64,000 nucleotides of DNA from positions 83,783,501-83,847,500 of the forward strand of contig JAZBRS010000057.1 of NCBI GenBank assembly GCA_037176725.1. The letters are read 5' to 3'. Each line of letters begins with the position of its first letter. The first letter of the stretch is position 1. The translations under genes were made by a program, and so were the position numbers. Shown here in pieces: positions 43,601 through 54,964 of the stretch. Under the pieces are notes generated by a model, which made no database searches, was not told the DNA's origin, and worked only from the letters and a program-made list of their open reading frames with translations. The stretch is from Posidonia oceanica (Eukaryota; Streptophyta; Magnoliopsida; Alismatales; Posidoniaceae).

Positions 43601-45499
43601 CTGGAATTCGAATTCCACCGGCGCAATCCACTGCTGCTGAGGGAGACAAGCAGCCGGCGAGACGACAGGCAGTTAAAGCCTCCCGGAAAAGGTGCTGAGA
43701 GGAGAGGAGGTCGAGGCGAACTGGTGCTGGATTGGACGGAGAGGGAAGAAGTTAAATTTAAAAACGGGGAGGGAGTCCTGTGCAGCTTCGCGGGAGGAGA
43801 AGGAAGAAGCTGGGGAAGAAGAAGGAAGAAGAAGGAGGAAGAAGGCGGGCCGGACTGCTGTGGGCCGAGAAAAAAAAAAGGAAAAAGAAATAAAGGAGGA
43901 AGGGAGAAACGGGCCAACGGGCCCAGTAAGGAAGAAAAGGAAACAAAAATGGGAAAGAAGGAAGAAAGAGAGGGAAAAGTGAGGAAATAAAATTAAGAAA
44001 AATAAACTAAAAATAAATAAAAATACTAGAAAGGTTGTGTTGTGAATTAGGATTTTAATTAGATTTTTTAATAACCATTTTGTGTTGATTAGTGTGTTTT
44101 GGGCTTGATTAGGGTTTTAAGGTTTTGGTTTTGCTTTTAATTAGTTTTCACTTGATTAAATGTTTGCTAAACCCTTTTTTTAAATTGTTTTAAAATTGTG
44201 TTTCCCTTCTTGGACACTTAGGATATTGATTAGGATTTTTTAGAATTTATTTTTGTATTAACCAGGGTTGTTTTCAGGTTTTTAAGTTTTAGTCTTCTTA
44301 GGGTTTTTTCTTTCTTAAGTCTTTTAAATTATGCTTTGATTTTTATTTGTTGATTTTTCTTGAAGTTTTTAGTTAGATTTCTCTGGTTTGATGGGGTGTT
44401 TTTAAGTCTTTTAAATGAATTTTTCTTTTCCTTTTAATTAAGTTTTTTAATTTGTTTTTTTTTTCTTAGGTTTGTTAGGTTAAGTCTTTTGCTTCTTTAA
44501 TTACTTGTTTTAATGTTTGTTTTTTTATTCTTCTTTTTGAGGTTTGTTTTTTTTTAATTCTTCTGATGGGGTTTTTACCTTTGGTGGGTTTTGATTTCAT
44601 TTTATTTTTTTCCTTGATTTTTCAGTGTTTTCTTTTGATTCGTTTTGCATTTTTTAGCTCACATGCTTAGTTTTCTTTTTAGCTTGATTTAGTTAAGTTT
44701 AGGTTTTTAATTGCTTGTTTAATGTTTTTCCATTGTTTTTCTTAGGGTTCTAATTTGTTTCTTTTATATTTTGGGGTTTTACAGATTTTTAGGGGTTTTT
44801 GTGAATTTTTGCAAAAGAGAGAAAAGGAAAAAAGAAGGAAGAAAGAAATGGAAAAAAGAGGGAGATAAATGGAAAAGAGATAGGTTGGAGGAAAATGATT
44901 GCTAAAATTCAGAAAAAAAAGCTAAAAATAAAGTAAAAATAGGGATAAGATAGAGAAAGGATAGAAGCACAGAGGGGGCCCATAGCCAGACCAGAGAAAG
45001 GGTAAGAAGGGGATGAAAAGAGAGATGATAATCAGGAGAGAGAGAGGAGAGAGAAAATGATAATCCCGGAGAGAGAAAAAGGATAATTTGAGCAAATGAA
45101 GGTCTTAAAGGTCTTGAAATGGGGTGAAAATTAGTGAGTAGGCAGTCTAGGGTTTGAAGTGTTGGCTCTAAGGTTTTGGTTTGATTTCAATGAGGTTTTG
45201 GAGGGGTTTCAAGGTGTAGAAAAAAGGGAGTTTCACCTAAGTCCTCTAGGGTTTTTGGGAATGGTCTAGGTTTGGAAATTTCTAGGTTCTTGGGTAGGCT
45301 TGTTAAGTGGATGGTGGTGGGTTTTCCTATGGATTTTGGTCAGGTTTTGAGCTTGGGAAGAGGGGTAAAGGCTTAGGTCAAGTTGGCTGGTTTTGAAGGG
45401 TAAAGAAGAGGGTTAGGGTTTGGTTTGGTTTGGGTTTGAGTCCAGCAATCACTAGGAGGGCTCCAAGTGGTCCAAGCCTGCCAAGATGCGGTGTCAACA

Positions 45500-45504
45500 G
45501 TTTC
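45500..45504. repeat. Target-site duplication of solo LTR G, right copy (GTTTC)
   Basis: Identical to 39731-39735; F LTR sequence resumes directly after it. Confidence 0.92.
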
Positions 45505-46260
45505 CCAGGCCTGTTTTCAAATGGTTTTCTTATGATGTTAATGATGTTTGTTTTGGGGCTTATTGTGCTTTAGTCCATGGATTTAGTAAATGTTTTCAAA
45601 GAGATTTTGAGGGAAAAGATGGTTTGTTTGCAAATGATTTTGCCGAGGTTTTCTGTGGCCAAAACCTTGGAGTTGTGTTGGCTGGAGCCGAGGATGCGAC
45701 GGCGTTCCTGGTGTGTCGCACACCTCGCCTGGGTTGAGGTTTTGGGGGTCGGGGTGTCGGCTGTACCTAGCCGTATCGTAGCAGCGGACTTGAGAGGTAT
45801 GATACTCCTGCGTAGTTAGGCGTGATACCCTAGTCGCTACGAGTACCAGGACTCACCTTTGTTTTGGGTGCTGGCTGAGCCTAGGAGTGAGGGGCCTCTA
45901 GTGGTTTGAAGCACTGAGCTGAGATCACCGTATATTAGGCGTGCCTTGTGGTTTGTCCTGATTGTGGACAGCTTGCCCAGTTGGGGTGAGTAGTTTTCTT
46001 AGGTCAGGATCGCTTTTGAGGCGTCTCTAGTAACGAGATGCCGGGACGGACACACTCCTCCACAGGGCGGGTGTTCGTAGCAATGCAGTGAGTTGCAGGG
46101 GTGAGTCCCTAGCTACTGCTTGAGGCCAGGTCGGTTGCTTGGCGCCAGGCAACACAACTAGTTGTGATTTTGTGCTCGTGAGGCTATGTTTGGTTGTTGC
46201 TAGCCTTATTAGGCCTAGAGCTTTGCCTGATTTTGGGCTTCGTGAGGTTTTGCTTTGTTT

Positions 46261-46505
46261 TGGGCCATATTGGGCCTAATGCTTTCCACCTATTTATGGT
46301 GTGTAGTTGTGATTTGAGTTTTGGGTCATATTGGGCCTAATGCTTTCCGCCTATTTACGGCATGTAGTTTTGGTTTGAGTTTTGGGCCATATTGGGCCTA
46401 ATACTTTTCGCCTATTTACGGCGTGTAGTTTTGGTTTGAGTTTTGAGCCATATTGGGGCTAATGCTTTCCACCTATTTACAGCGTGTGGTTTTGGTTTGA
46501 CTTTT
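46261..46505 (+). repeat. 61-bp tandem repeat, four copies, F 5' LTR
   Basis: TGGGCCATATTGGGCCTAAT or close variants at 46261, 46322, 46383 and 46444. The 3' LTR has three (54061, 54122, 54183), a copy-number difference between the two LTRs of one element. Confidence 0.85.
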
Positions 46506-47065
46506 GGGCCGGTAGACCGTTGTATTGATCGAGGATTTGTTTACGAGATATTTCCACCTTGTTTTGGCCAGTGGGCCGAGTGTTTTCCCAGCTTGAGAGG
46601 TTGGAGGTTTTTGAGTTGTGCTGAGGTTTTGGGCCGATGGGTTGTGGTTTGTGAAAATGATTTGTAAACACCTATCTTTCCCGATTTTAGCATATTGGCT
46701 TTGGGAAAGGTGTTTTGATTGATTATAGTGTTTATTGTGGACTCAGATTTGGGGTTTTGACCGGTTGTGCGGTATTTTGGTTTTTATGCCGGTTTCTCGC
46801 ATGGTTTTTGCGAAGTGTGTGCTAGGTGACAATTTCTAGTCACTCACGTGTGCTTTGTGTGGTTTTCAGTTGCAGGTGCAGCTGGTTAGCTGGTTCGGAG
46901 TCGTAGTGCATATAGTGGGAGTCACGTAACTGTCCACTACAGGTTCCTGGCATAGATATTTGTTGTTTAGCCCAGTAGTGAACTGTTGATGTAATAGTTA
47001 ATTATATTTTAAATTTTTTTGTTGGGCTTGGTTTTGTACTATTGCGATTGGGGTCGTGACAGATC

Positions 47066-47082
47066 TAGTATCAGAGCCTAGG
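47066..47082 (+). promoter_or_regulatory. Primer-binding site of element F (initiator tRNA-Met)
   Basis: TAGTATCAGAGCCTAGG lies four bases after the LTR end; two G-to-A changes from the standard site. Confidence 0.85.
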
Positions 47083-47236
47083 TTCACTAGGTTGCACTAG
47101 CCTAGGAGTGGTCAGTCTAGTGACTCCATAGGAAATTGCATATCATGATCGGGTCTGCACCTGTCGCTTTGGCATATATTGTTGTTTGTCTTACTAACTG
47201 TGGTGCAGGTTACTGTTGTTTCTCTCTTGCTTCAGT

Positions 47237-48410
47237 ATGTCTCGCCGTGGCCGTCGGAAAGACAAGGCCCCTGTTGAGGAACCTAGCTCTCGAGAGGAGA
47301 GTGGTTGGTAGGGCGTGTGGACGGAGTTGCGGGGCTGGATGCATGGGATCTCTGATGCATTTGGCAAGAGTGGCTCTGGTAGAGCGTCTGAGGGAGATCC
47401 GTGGCTACGCCAGTTGGGCAAGCTCCACCCACTGACATTTATGGGTACTGGTACTCCTAAGGAGAGCCAGGCATGGCTGTGAAGGATTAAGAAGTTATTG
47501 GATAGTTTGGCGTGCCCGACGGAGCACTGGGTGCAGTTGGCTACCTTTCAACTAGAAGGTGATGCCGATGAGTGGTGGAGAGCCACAAGGCGGCTGAAGT
47601 TCCCAGATTCTATAACGGTCGACATCAAGTGGAAGGACTTCGAGGCAGCATTTCATGAGAAGTACTTCCCGAGCCATGTGACGAGTCGGTTAGACTGAGA
47701 GTTTCAGAGTCTACAGTAGGGCATAATGATTGTGGCTGAGTAAGAAGCCTCGTTTGCCCAGTTGGAGAGGTTCGCCCAGGCCTTTGATACTGAGGAGAGG
47801 CAGGCGGAGAGATTTTTGGAAGGCCTTCAACCTAGTTTGAGGGTGAAGGTGATGGGCTGCCGATGCATGACGGTAGCTGAGATGGTCCAGATGGCTTCCT
47901 GCTTTGAAGAGGAGTACAACCAGTATGTGAGTGGTCACACCAAGGGGAAGGCTAAGACGCCTTTCACTTCCCAGTTCTCTGTCTCTAGTCCACCGAGTTC
48001 TAGTGGCACGAGTAGCCCAGGGAAGAGAAAGAAGGACAAATCTGGCGGTGGTTTTGGTGCTAGGCATAGTTTTGCTAGAGGTGGTGGTGCTGGCCCTGCC
48101 TCCAGCACCCGGTACAGCTTTGTAGGAGTTGGTAGCACCGGTCTGAGTCAGGATGCTTCGAGTAGACAGGGTAGTGCCCAGTGTTGACAGTGTGGCTAGA
48201 TGGGTCACTTTGCAGCGCACTGCCCTCGAGCACAACAGACGACGAATCGAAGCGGAGTGGTGTGCTACAACTGTGGGAGACCGGGACATGTGCAGATATT
48301 CTATCCGAATCCTCCCAAGAGAGCAGGGATTGTGCCACAGTAGTCGACCCGAGGGCGTGTGTTCACCATTTCAGCTCCTGACTGCGGGCCCTCTGGGGAT
48401 GTTATAGAGG
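47237..48410 (+). pseudogene. Gag of element F
   Basis: Gag starts MSRRGRRKDKAPVEEPSS at 47237. The capsid-like domain (ATFQLEGDADEWWRAT, then EKYFPSHV and ERFLEGLQPSLR) is broken by several TAG/TGA stops. Two zinc knuckles follow near 48180-48310. The first has its four ligands but two internal stops; in the second, CYNCGRPGHVQIFY, the last Cys position is Tyr. Most stops are one transition away from Gln, Arg or Trp codons, as expected from decay of methylated cytosines. Confidence 0.85.
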
Positions 48411-48542
48411 GTAAGTCCCCATAGTTTCTTTGGGTGGTGTGACCCATTGTTTGTTGTTGTTTCTCTCCCCTGTAATATGAACCCTGTTGTTTAATTGGGG
48501 ATGCTATTGGTTGTGCTTTGGCCTTTGGTTCTTATCTTATAG
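48411..48542 (+). other. Intron-like gap between gag and protease of element F
   Basis: GTAAGT at 48411 and TTATAG at 48542 bracket 132 bases with several in-frame stops. Joining the flanks keeps the reading frame (GDVIE to VGRMAKVLF). An alternative is a simple decayed linker, since GSYLIVGRMA at 48528 already looks like normal protease lead-in. Confidence 0.35.
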
Positions 48543-49174
48543 TGGGCCGAATGGCCAAAGTTCTATTTGACTCAGGGAGCACGTTCTCTTTTGTCTCCGA
48601 GTCTTTTGTGGCAGAGCTGGATGATGTACCAGCCAAGTTAGCTTTCCCCCTGAACGTGGTAACGCCGCTCGGTGAGCACGGTTTAGCATGGAGATATCTG
48701 CCTTCTATCGATCTGGAGCTGAATGGCCGAGAGTTCAATGACACTCTCATCCTCATGGGCATGAATGAGTATGATGTCATTTTGGACATGGACTGGCTGA
48801 GTCAACATTCTACTTTGATCGACTGTGCTCGTAGGAGGATTTTCTTTGGAGCTGCTGATACTGGTTCCTTCTTTGTGCAAGGTGTGCGCCAGGGTGAGCC
48901 TAAGCTTGTGATTTCTGCTATGAAGTCTTACAAGTCTTTGACTAGGGGATGTGTGGGGTACCTTGCTAGTGTGGTTACCTCTACTTCTCCAGAGTCGGGT
49001 ATTCACCACATATCTGTTGTGTGTGAATATCCTAACGTTTTCCCTGATGATCTGCTTAGCATGCCACCTCACAGGGAAGTAGAGTTCTTTATTGAGCTAA
49101 CCCCGGGGAGTGGTGCTGTTGCGAAGAATCCTTATCGGATGGCACCAACTGAATTGCGAGAGCTCAAGGCCTAG
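48518..49174 (+). pseudogene. Aspartic protease and RT lead-in of element F
   Basis: The protease active site is VLFDSGSTFSFVSESF, followed by NEYDVILDMDWLSQHSTLI and the RT lead-in YPNVFPDDL and PHREVEFFIEL. The order is typical of chromoviruses, where protease and RT are close together. A TAG at 49172-49174 ends the frame in what should be continuous pol. No bona fide start codon is expected, as pol is made as a fusion with gag. Confidence 0.88.
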
Positions 49175-50355
49175 CTGAAGGAGTTGCTGGACAAGGGGTT
49201 CATCAGGCCAAGTGTATCTCCATGGAGAGCGCCTGTCTTGTTTGTTCGTAAGAGGGATGGTTCACTCTGATTATGTATAGACTATCGGAAGTTGAACTCG
49301 ATTACGGTGAAGAACAAGTATCCCTTGCCCTGCATTGAGGACCTGTTTGACTAGTTGCAGTCTACTTCTGTCTTCTCGAAGATAGATCTGAGGTTGGGAT
49401 AATACCAGTTGAGGATCCATGATTCAGACTTCAGAAGACTGCCCTTCGGACGCGGTATGGCCATTATGAGTTTACGGTTATGCCCTTTAGCTTAACCAAT
49501 GCCCCTGCCGCATTCATGGAATTGATGAACCGGATCTTCAGGCCTTACTTGGACAAGTTTGTGGTGGTCTTTGTAGACGACATCTTGGTCTACTCTTCAG
49601 ATGAGGAAGCTCATGCCCAACATCTGAGGGCGGTGCTGGATGTTCTGAGACAGCTCCAATTGTACGCCAAGTTATCCAAGTGCGAGTTCTAGTTGAGTGA
49701 GGTTGTGTTCCTCGGCCACCTCATCTCTGGAGACGGCGTTAGAGTTGATCCTGCCAAGGTTGAGGCAGTTAGCAATTGGTAGAGACCTAGGACCGTGACT
49801 GAGATCAGAAGTTTCCTAGGATTGGCAGGTTACTATAGGAGGTTTATCATGGATTTCTCTTCTATTGCCTCATCCCTGACAGCTATCACCAAGCAAGGGG
49901 TTCCGTTCATTTGGGACCAAGATTGTGAGGCGAGTTTCAATGAGTTGAAGGCTCGTCTGACTTCTGCACCTGTTCTGACCTTGCCTTCTGGTAGTGGTGG
50001 CTTCACTATTTATAGTGATGCCAGTGGTGTTGGTTTGGGTAGTGTTCTGATGTAGCATGGCAATGTTGTGGCTTATGCCTCCCGTCAACTGATGGACCAC
50101 GAGAAGAACTACCCTACCCATGATCTAGAGATGGCTGCCGTGGTGTTCGCACTGAAGCTTTGGTGACACTACCTGTATGGGGAACAAGTCGAGGTCTACA
50201 CGGATCACAAAAGTCTGAAGTATATATTTATTCAGAAGGACCTCAACATACGGCAGCGGAGGTGGGTGGAATACCTCAAGGACTATGATTTCAGTTTGTC
50301 CTACCACCTTGGGAAGGCCAACGTGGTCGTCAATGCTCTGAGCCGACGTACGCAT
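49175..50355 (+). pseudogene. Reverse transcriptase and RNase H of element F
   Basis: RT blocks are [23 protein letters not shown], the [13 protein letters not shown] block and catalytic [13 protein letters not shown] (near 49570-49610), then FLGHLISGDGVRVDP, SFLGLAGYYRRF and the RNase H region ([40 protein letters not shown]). Stops lie near 49268, 49352, 49398, 49690, 49780, 50053 and 50163, with a frame change near 49430. Confidence 0.9.
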
Positions 50356-51650
50356 GTCGTGGCAAGCCTGATGGTCAAGGAATGGACCATGCTGGAGGAT
50401 CTGGCTGACTGTGGACTCAAAAGACTACATCGGGGAGCAGGCGGTGCCTACATGGCAAGTTTGCCTATTCGTCCCAAGCTTGTGGAGTTCATTATTGCTT
50501 GTCAGCAGATGGACCCCTTCTTTCAGGCGATTGTTGAGAAGATGCGTGCTGGGGATGCACCTGATTTCTCTCTCGGTGTACATGGGGAATTGAGGTTTAA
50601 TCAGCGCCTATATGTACCCCAGTACAAGGAAGCCAGGCAGAGGCTGCTGGATGAAGCCCATCGATCCAAGCACACCGTCCACCCAGGATCCACGAAGATG
50701 TACCGGGATCTGAAGCGGAACTTTTGGTGGCCTGGCATGAAGAGAGAAGCTGCTTACTATGTGGCAAGGTGTGCAACCTGCCAGCTGGTCAAGCCAGAGC
50801 ATTAGAGACCTAGTGGAACTCTACAGCCATTAAGCATACCAGAATGGAAATGGGAACACATCTCTATGGATTTTGTGACTGGGTTACCACGTACCATGAG
50901 GAAGAACGACACCATGTGGGTGATGTTGATCGGCTAACCAAGTCAGCTCATTTTTTTGCTATTCGGGTGAATCTTCCTTTACAGCGATTGGCAGAACTGT
51001 ACGTATCGGAGATTGTCTGACTGCATGGTGTTCCTGTATCCATAGTGTCTGACAGAGACACATGGTTTACCTCAAGGTTCTAGAGGACTCTACAGGAAGC
51101 TTTTGGCACAGTACTCAATTTCAGTACAGCATTCCACCCTCAGACGGATGGTCAAACAGAGAGGACTATCCAAACTTTGGAGGATATGCTAAGAGCTTGT
51201 GCCTTGGACTTGCAAGGAAGTTGGGAGGACCACCTGCCGTTGGTTGAGTTTGCATACAACAATAGCTACCACTCTAGCATTGGGATGGCACCATATGAGG
51301 CTCTGTATGGTAGGCCTTGCAAATCCCCGATTTGCTGAAGCGAGGTAGGAGAGCAGCAGCTTCTTGGTCCTGAGATTGTGCAGCAGTACGTGGACAAGGT
51401 GGACTTGATTCGTAGAAGGCTTGTGACTGCACAGAGTCGGTACAAGAGTTATGCTGACCAGAGGCGAAGACCGCTGGAGTTTTTGGTGGGAGACTTTGTG
51501 TTCTTGAAGGTTTCATCAACAAAACGCGTGATGAGGTTTGGCAAGCATGGGAAGCTAAGTCCCCACTATATTGGCCCGTACCAGATCAAGCAGAGGGTTG
51601 GTGAAGTAGCCTATAGATTGGCCCTACCACTAGAGCTGTCGGCAATGCAC
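50356..51650 (+). pseudogene. Integrase of element F
   Basis: The HHCC finger is visible as [14 protein letters not shown] and [11 protein letters not shown] near 50670-50805. The catalytic core shows [11 protein letters not shown] (first Asp, near 50865), VSDRDTWFTS (second Asp, near 51050, in another frame) and [13 protein letters not shown] (Glu, near 51140, again shifted). The C-terminal region has SYADQRRRPLEF and GDFVFLKVSSTK. Frame changes near 50935 and 51060-51300 show that it is dead. Confidence 0.87.
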
Positions 51651-51905
51651 AGTGTATTCCACGTCTCCATGCTGAGGAAGTGTCTGGTTGATGTTTCACA
51701 GGTGATCCCTGTTCAACCAGAGGAGGCTGTCTAGATTATCGATCACAGAGAACAGGTGTTGCGAAATAAGGTGATTCCATTGCTTCTCGTGAGATGGCAG
51801 CATCATGGAGTAGAAGAGGCCACTTGAGAGCGTGAGGATGACATCCATGCTCGGTACCCGCACCTTCTCGCCTACCATTGATTTCGGGGGCGAAATCCAT
51901 TTTAG
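51651..51905 (+). pseudogene. Chromodomain-like C-terminus of element F pol
   Basis: After VFHVSMLRKC and the EQVLRNKVIPLLLVRW block, a tail EREDDIHARYPHLL and FRGRNPF runs to a stop at 51903-51905. This is the position and shape of the chromodomain that guides chromovirus integration to heterochromatin. Three TAG/TGA stops interrupt it. Confidence 0.8.
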
Positions 51906-51915
51906 GTGTTTATGA

Positions 51916-52114
51916 TGTAACACCTGGGAATTCATTTCCCTTGTATTCTGACATTTTAATGAATTCCTTGGCTGTAGATGGGTGTTACTAGCCTTACGGG
52001 CCCCACTTGTGTTTTGTTGTGGGCCCCCTCTGTCGTTTTGTGTGGGTCTCCACATTTGGTTTGCTGTGGACCCCACTTGTGGTGGTTGATGGGACAGATT
52101 GCAGTCTGGTCCGT

Positions 52115-52149
<35 letters not shown>

Positions 52150-54801
52150 CCCCTCTCCCCCACTTCCTCCCTCTCCCTCACTCGTGCCCTCTCCCTCTCT
52201 CTCCCACCAGTTCTCCCCCTTCCTCCTCCACCCATGCCCGTGCCCTCCTCCCCGGCCGGCGCAAGCTCTTCCCTCCCTCTCCCTATCTCCACCTCCTCCT
52301 CCCTCCCCTCTCTCCTCCCCACCCCTCCTTCCTTCCCCTTCTTCTTCCTCCTCCTCTGTTGGTAGTGGTCGGCGCATGTGGTGGCGGCCGATAGTGGTGC
52401 GGCAAGCTCCAGTCTTCCTCTCGGTGGTGCGACGAGCCCGAGAGCGGCGCATGGAGCTCGGTGAGGCGGCGGATCACCGGAGTTGCGTGTGGATCACTGA
52501 AGGACGGAGGCCATCCCTCTGTCCTAAGGTACATGCCTTGCCGTAGTAGCTCAAATGTTTAGAAAATTTTATGCATGCGTCCCTTTTCATGTTTTGAATG
52601 CCATGGAAGTGGTTTGGCAATTTTTGGGATTTTGTGGTTTTTGGCCGGATTTATGGCCCGAGTAGCTTAAATGCCTACATTGTGATTTCTGATGATTTTC
52701 GGTGTCTTATGCCTCGGATTGAGGTGAATGTGGTGTGGTTGTGTTGCTTGAGCGAATACGCTCATTATCATATATTGCATGCTCGGTTTGGTGTGGAATT
52801 GCAAGTGTTTGAGATTTTTAGACGTAAATGACTTGAATGTGGGTTTTCCGGTGTTTTTGTGAATTGTATGCTTCAGAATGCCATAATGTTTGTATGGTTG
52901 CATTCCTTATTGAATTCCAGAGATTTTGGTATATGGCATGCAAGATTTAGTGTTTTGTGCAGGTGTTTTGGGATTTAAGTGGGTTTTATGAGTTTTCAGT
53001 CCTGGTCTGGTTCGGTACACCGATTTTGACCGGTATGCCGAACGTCCTTCCTTTCTGCACTCCTGAACTTGAATTCGGTCGACCGAAATTGGTTGGTTTG
53101 CTATTTTCTGGGCTTGATCGGTTGACCGATTGTTTCTTGTCTACCGAATCAGGGGTTTTCGGTAGACTGATGGGATTTCGGTCTGCTGTTTTCTGGGTTT
53201 TCTAGGCCTGAACGGTCGACCAGTCCTTTTGGGTCGACCGAATTAGGGGTTTTCGGTCGACCAGATGGATTTCTAGTCGGCCAATTTTGGTCTGGGATGT
53301 TTCCCAGGCCTGTTTTCAAATGGTTTTCTTTTGATGTTAATGATGTTTGTTTTGGGGCATATTGTGCTGTAGCCCATAGATTTAATAAATGTTTTCAAAG
53401 AGATTTTTGAGGGAAAACATGGTTTGTTTGCAAATGATTTTATTGAGGTTTTCTATGGCCGAAACGTAGGAGTTGTGTTGGCTAGACCCGGGGATGCGAC
53501 GGCGTTCCTGGTGTGTTGAACACCTCGCCTGGGTTGAGGTTTTGGGGATCGAGGTGTCGGCTGTACCTAGCAGTATCGTAGCAGCAGACTCAGGAGGTAT
53601 GATACTCCTGCATAGCTGGGCGTGATACCCTAGTCGCTACAGGCACTGGGACTCGCCTTTGTTTTGGGTGCTGGTTGAGCCTAGGGGTGAGGAGCCTCTA
53701 ATGGTTCGGAGCACTGAGTTGAGGTCGCCGTATATTAGGCGTGCCCTATGGTTTGTCCTGATTGTGGATAGCTCGTCCAGTTGGGGTGAGTAACTTTCCT
53801 AGGTGGGGATCGCTTTTGAGGCGTCTGTAGTGACGAGATGCTAGGACGGACATGCTCCTCCACAGGGTGGGTGTTCGTGGCGGTGCAGTGAGTTACAAGG
53901 GTGAGTCCCTGGCTACTGCTTGAGGCCAGGTCGGTTGCTTAGCACCAGGCAACATGATTAGTTGTGGTTTTGTGCCCACAGGGCTGTGTTTGGTTGTTGC
54001 TAGCCGTATTAGGCCTAGAGCTTTGCCTGATTTTGGGCTTCGTGAGGTTTTGCTGTGTTTTGGGCCATATTAGTCCTAATGCTTTCTGCCTATTTACGGC
54101 GTGTAGTTTTGGTTTGAGTTTTGGGCCATATTGGGCCTAATGCTTTCCACCTATTTATGGCGTGTAGTTTTGGCTTGAGTTTTGGGCCATATTGGGCCTA
54201 TTGCTTTCCACCTATTTACGGTGTGTGGTTTTGGTATGAGTTTTGGGCCGATGGGCCATTGTATTGATTGAGGATTTGTTTACGAGGTATTTCCACCTTG
54301 TTTTGGCCAATGGGTCGAGTGTTTTCCCAGCCTGAGAGGTTGGAGGTTTTTGAGTTGTACTGAGGTTTTGGGCCGGTGGGCTGTGGTTTGTGAAAATGAT
54401 TTGTAAACACCTATCTTTCCCGATTTTAGCATATTGGCTTTGGGAAAGGTGTTTTGATTGATTATAGTGTTTATTGTGGACCCAGATTTGGGGTTTTGAC
54501 CGGTTGTGCGGTATTCTAGTTTTTTATGCCGATTTCTCGCATGGTTTTTGCGAGGTGTGTGCTGGGTGACAATTTCTAGTCACTCACGTGTGCTTTGTGT
54601 GGTTTTCAGTTGCAGGTGTAGATGGTTAGCTGGTTCAGAGTCATAGTGCATATAGTGGGAGTCACGTAGCTGTCCACTGTAGGTTCCTAGCATAGATATT
54701 TGTTGTTTAGCCCAGTAGTTAACTATTGATGTAGTCGTTAATTATGTTTTAAACTTTTTTGCTGGGCTTGGTTTTGTACTGTTGCGATTGGGGTCGTGAC
54801 T
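51916..54801 (+). repeat. 3' LTR of element F (2886 bp)
   Basis: An uninterrupted copy of the split 5' LTR. It has a (CT)n run at 52111-52147, GGTCGACCGAA motifs at 53070-53285 and three 61-bp repeats at 54061-54244. Its last base is T instead of the expected A (GTGACT against GTGACA in the 5' LTR). CATAT follows. A clear polypurine tract is not seen just before it. Confidence 0.92.
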
Positions 54802-54806
54802 CATAT
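54802..54806. repeat. Target-site duplication of element F, right copy (CATAT)
   Basis: Identical to 38337-38341; element E sequence resumes after it in frame. Confidence 0.9.
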
Positions 54807-54964
54807 AAAAATGGATTTAATAGAGAAACACCACATGAGAAATACATTTTTGTGGTAAAGAAACCAAATCTATCTAAGTGAGTACAAAGGGATTTTGGCA
54901 ATAGTAGAATCCACCTTACCAAAATTTGGGTACCTAAAACATTGTCGTCCTCTAATATAGGAAC
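54807..54964 (+). pseudogene. Continuation of element E gag-pol linker
   Basis: Reads KNGFNRETPHEKYIF, a stop, then HLTKIWVPKTLSSS. The KIWVPK phrase is typical of the region before the protease in Sirevirus-like elements. It continues the frame left at 38341 and is itself cut at 54964 by element D. Confidence 0.8.

Larger units (their letters stand above)
39736..45499 (-). repeat. Solo LTR G, Tat/Ogre type, 5764 bp
   Basis: On the minus strand it starts TGTTGACACCGC at 45499 and ends GGGATCGCTACA at 39736. It is inserted in the F 5' LTR with a perfect GTTTC duplication. It shares the Tat LTR 3' module: primer-site look-alike 39851-39873 and hairpin block 40011-40100. No gag, pol, primer site or second LTR accompanies it, so it is a solo LTR. 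Inside are ~30-bp repeats (40390-40605), a stretch rich in ATGCAA phrases (41270-42300), a GC-rich part (42330-43720), a purine-rich part (43790-43985) and a strongly T-rich part (44030-44800). No gene is supported. The length matches the very long LTRs known for Ogre elements. Confidence 0.88.
38342..47061 (+). repeat. 5' LTR of element F, split by solo LTR G
   Basis: The two parts, 38342-39735 and 45500-47061, together match the 3' LTR 51916-54801. It starts TGTAACACCTGGG and ends GGTCGTGACA. It has a (CT)n run near 38555-38580, GGTCGACCGAA-type palindromic motifs near 39500-39715 and a 61-bp tandem repeat near its end. Pro/Ser-rich open frames over the pyrimidine-rich part are low complexity and not counted as genes. 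Confidence 0.9.
38342..54801 (+). mobile_element. Element F: chromodomain Ty3/gypsy element (Tekay/Del-like)
   Basis: 5' LTR (split by solo LTR G), Met-tRNA primer site 47066-47082, gag, protease, RT, RNase H, integrase and chromodomain-like tail, then 3' LTR 51916-54801. It is flanked by CATAT on both sides and inserted in element E. Many stops and several frameshifts are present. Without G and its extra duplication it is about 10.7 kb. Confidence 0.93.

Noticed and set aside
42300..43990. Several 60-160 codon frames in the GC-rich and purine-rich parts of solo LTR G.
   Set aside because: They overlap each other on both strands, have biased composition and no domain; the DNA is bounded as an LTR by its termini and target duplications.
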